This document shows positions 63,020 through 64,000 of a stretch of 64,000 bases of DNA, in pieces (positions within the stretch are counted from its first letter, which is position 1; each line of letters begins with the position of its first letter). The position numbers were made by a program, and so were the translations under genes. Origin of the DNA: Tumebacillus avium (GTDB lineage: Bacteria > Bacillota > Bacilli > Tumebacillales > Tumebacillaceae). Below the pieces are notes generated by a model. That model worked only from the letters and a program-made list of their open reading frames with translations. It did not search any database and was not told the origin of the DNA. The DNA lies in NCBI RefSeq assembly GCF_002162355.1, contig NZ_CP021434.1:32501-96500 (forward strand), in the 5' to 3' direction.

Positions 63020-63364
63020 ATGGCGAAGGTGTATGCTCGTGCGGCCGGTTGGATTTTCCTGCTCATCGGGATCCTCGGGTTCTTCATTACTGACCTCCTC
63101 GGACTCATCCAGTTTGATACGACCCACAACATTGTCCATCTGGTCCTCGGGGTGATCGGGATCGCAGCCGGGCAAAATGCGAACTGGTCGCGGCTGTATG
63201 CGCAAGTGTTTGGTGTGATCTACTTGCTGCTGGGCGTCGTTGGCTTCTTCCTCGCTGACTTCCTCGGCATGCATCTGGAAGTGACCGAAAACCTGGTGCA
63301 CATCATCCTCGGTGCCTGGGGTCTGTATGCCGTGCTTGGCGAGAAGGAAACCGCCGGCGAATAG
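63020..63364 (+). CDS. DUF4383 membrane protein
   Basis: A 114-aa protein with four membrane helices in two similar halves (GWIFLLIGILGFFITDLLGLIQF / GVIYLLLGVVGFFLADFLGMHLE). Each half holds the NIVHLVLGVIG / NLVHIILGAWG pattern of DUF4383. Role unknown. Start: ATG after AAGGAGG. Confidence 0.87.
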   Translation: MAKVYARAAGWIFLLIGILGFFITDLLGLIQFDTTHNIVHLVLGVIGIAAGQNANWSRLYAQVFGVIYLLLGVVGFFLADFLGMHLEVTENLVHIILGAWGLYAVLGEKETAGE

Positions 63365-63453
63365 CGGCAGGCAGGCAACGCATACTAAGGGCTGTCGGGT
63401 TGATCCCCGGCAGTCTTTTTGCGTTTCCACACCACGAGACAGGAGGCGTTTGC

Positions 63454-63885
63454 ATGAAGGTCCGTGATCTCATGACCAATGAAGTGATCACCCTGAAGGC
63501 GAAGCACACGCTGCAGGATGCGGCGAAACTGATGCTTGACCTGAATGTCGGCGTGATTCCGGTCGCCGAAGAAGGGGACAAACTGCGCGGCATCATCACC
63601 GACCGCGACATTGTCGTGCGCGCCGTCAGCAAAGGTGCGGACATCACAAAAGCCAAGATCAACGATTACATGAGCCCGAAACTCGTTTCGATCAATCCGT
63701 CCGAATCGGCCGAAGAAGCGGCCAAGCTGATGGCCGAACACCAGATTCGCCGTCTGCCGGTCGTCGAGGAAGGCCACATGGTTGGCATCATCTCGATCGG
63801 CGACTTGTCGGTGGTCGACATTCACGAAAACGAAGCCGCTTTTGCCCTGCACGATATCTCCACCCCGGCCCGCCCGCAGCTGTAA
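63454..63885 (+). CDS. CBS-domain protein
   Basis: A 143-aa cytoplasmic protein made of two CBS motifs: KVRDLMTNEVITLKAKHTLQDAAKLM with GIITDRDIV, and INDYMSPKLVSINPSESAEEAAKLM with GIISIGDLSV. CBS pairs bind adenine nucleotides and act as energy sensors; similar B. subtilis YhcV/YtoI-like proteins have no known enzyme. Start: ATG after AGGAGG. A second CBS gene starts 75 nt downstream. Confidence 0.9.
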   Translation: MKVRDLMTNEVITLKAKHTLQDAAKLMLDLNVGVIPVAEEGDKLRGIITDRDIVVRAVSKGADITKAKINDYMSPKLVSINPSESAEEAAKLMAEHQIRRLPVVEEGHMVGIISIGDLSVVDIHENEAAFALHDISTPARPQL

Positions 63886-63960
63886 CCGCATAGACCCGGG
63901 CGTTTTCGGCATACTAAGTTTGGTTGCACCTAAATCCCAAATCATGAGGAGGGCGATTCG

Positions 63961-64000
63961 ATGCAAATCCGTGAACTCATGACCTCTGAAGTTGAATCCT
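63961..64000 (+). CDS. Start of a second CBS-domain protein (cut by window end)
   Basis: Thirteen codons are visible, beginning MQIRELMTSEVES after the RBS GAGGAGGGCG. The match to MKVRDLMTNEVIT of the gene just upstream suggests a tandem paralogue. The remainder is outside the window. Confidence 0.75.
   Translation, partial: MQIRELMTSEVES

Overview
The window reads as chromosome of a moderately high-GC, spore-forming Firmicute. The gene content fits the Alicyclobacillaceae/Paenibacillaceae neighbourhood (a Tumebacillus-like organism is my best guess, an inference). Reasons: AGGAGG-type ribosome binding sites, T-box leaders on tyrS and pheST, the infC-rpmI-rplT operon with ytxC upstream and an attenuator-like leader, MutS2, DUF2512, SLH-domain surface proteins, and low-GC-style promoters. 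It contains no prophage, IS element or CRISPR array that I can see.

Layout. 1-1.1 kb: the 5' half of a 16S rRNA gene on the minus strand, preceded by tRNA-Pro(CGG) and a promoter. 1.2-4.6 kb: ArsB/NhaD-type transporter and T-box-controlled tyrS. 4.7-8 kb: class A PBP with three FN3 repeats. 8-19 kb: mutS2, cvpA, zapA, pheST with a T-box, an rRNA methyltransferase, a Ktr/Trk subunit and the infC operon. 19-25.9 kb: ytxC, an SLH protein, a two-component system, a repeat protein and a lone trpB. 26-29 kb: pentapeptide protein, gene remnant, NlpC/P60 hydrolase, a structured-RNA candidate and a seven-tRNA array.

29-38.3 kb: speD, then the most interesting locus. It holds an Mre11-like nuclease, a Rad50 split into an N-terminal half ending in a zinc hook and a separate C-terminal half with a small coiled-coil ORF between them, and the archaeal-type pair HerA helicase and NurA nuclease. 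In archaea Mre11, Rad50, HerA and NurA act together in DNA end resection. Here they occur as two same-strand gene groups separated by a terminator, with GNAT and AIM24-family genes in between.

38.4-55.2 kb: aminotransferase, AlaX-type editing protein, iron alcohol dehydrogenase, several small membrane or lipoprotein genes, a Q/N-rich repetitive protein, a Pit phosphate transporter with its DUF47 partner, a frameshifted M23 peptidase, a PIG-L deacetylase, an XRE-TPR regulator and a YcdB/SLH surface protein. 55.2-62.9 kb: a four-gene alpha-glucan cluster (DUF4912, GH57-GT4 fusion, nucleotidyltransferase fused to a decayed phosphomutase domain, GH15) with 1-4 nt overlaps among its last three genes. 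63-64 kb: DUF4383 and tandem CBS-domain genes, the last cut by the window end.

Starts were chosen from visible Shine-Dalgarno sequences, so several differ from the longest open frame. Function calls are from motif recognition only; no database search was run.
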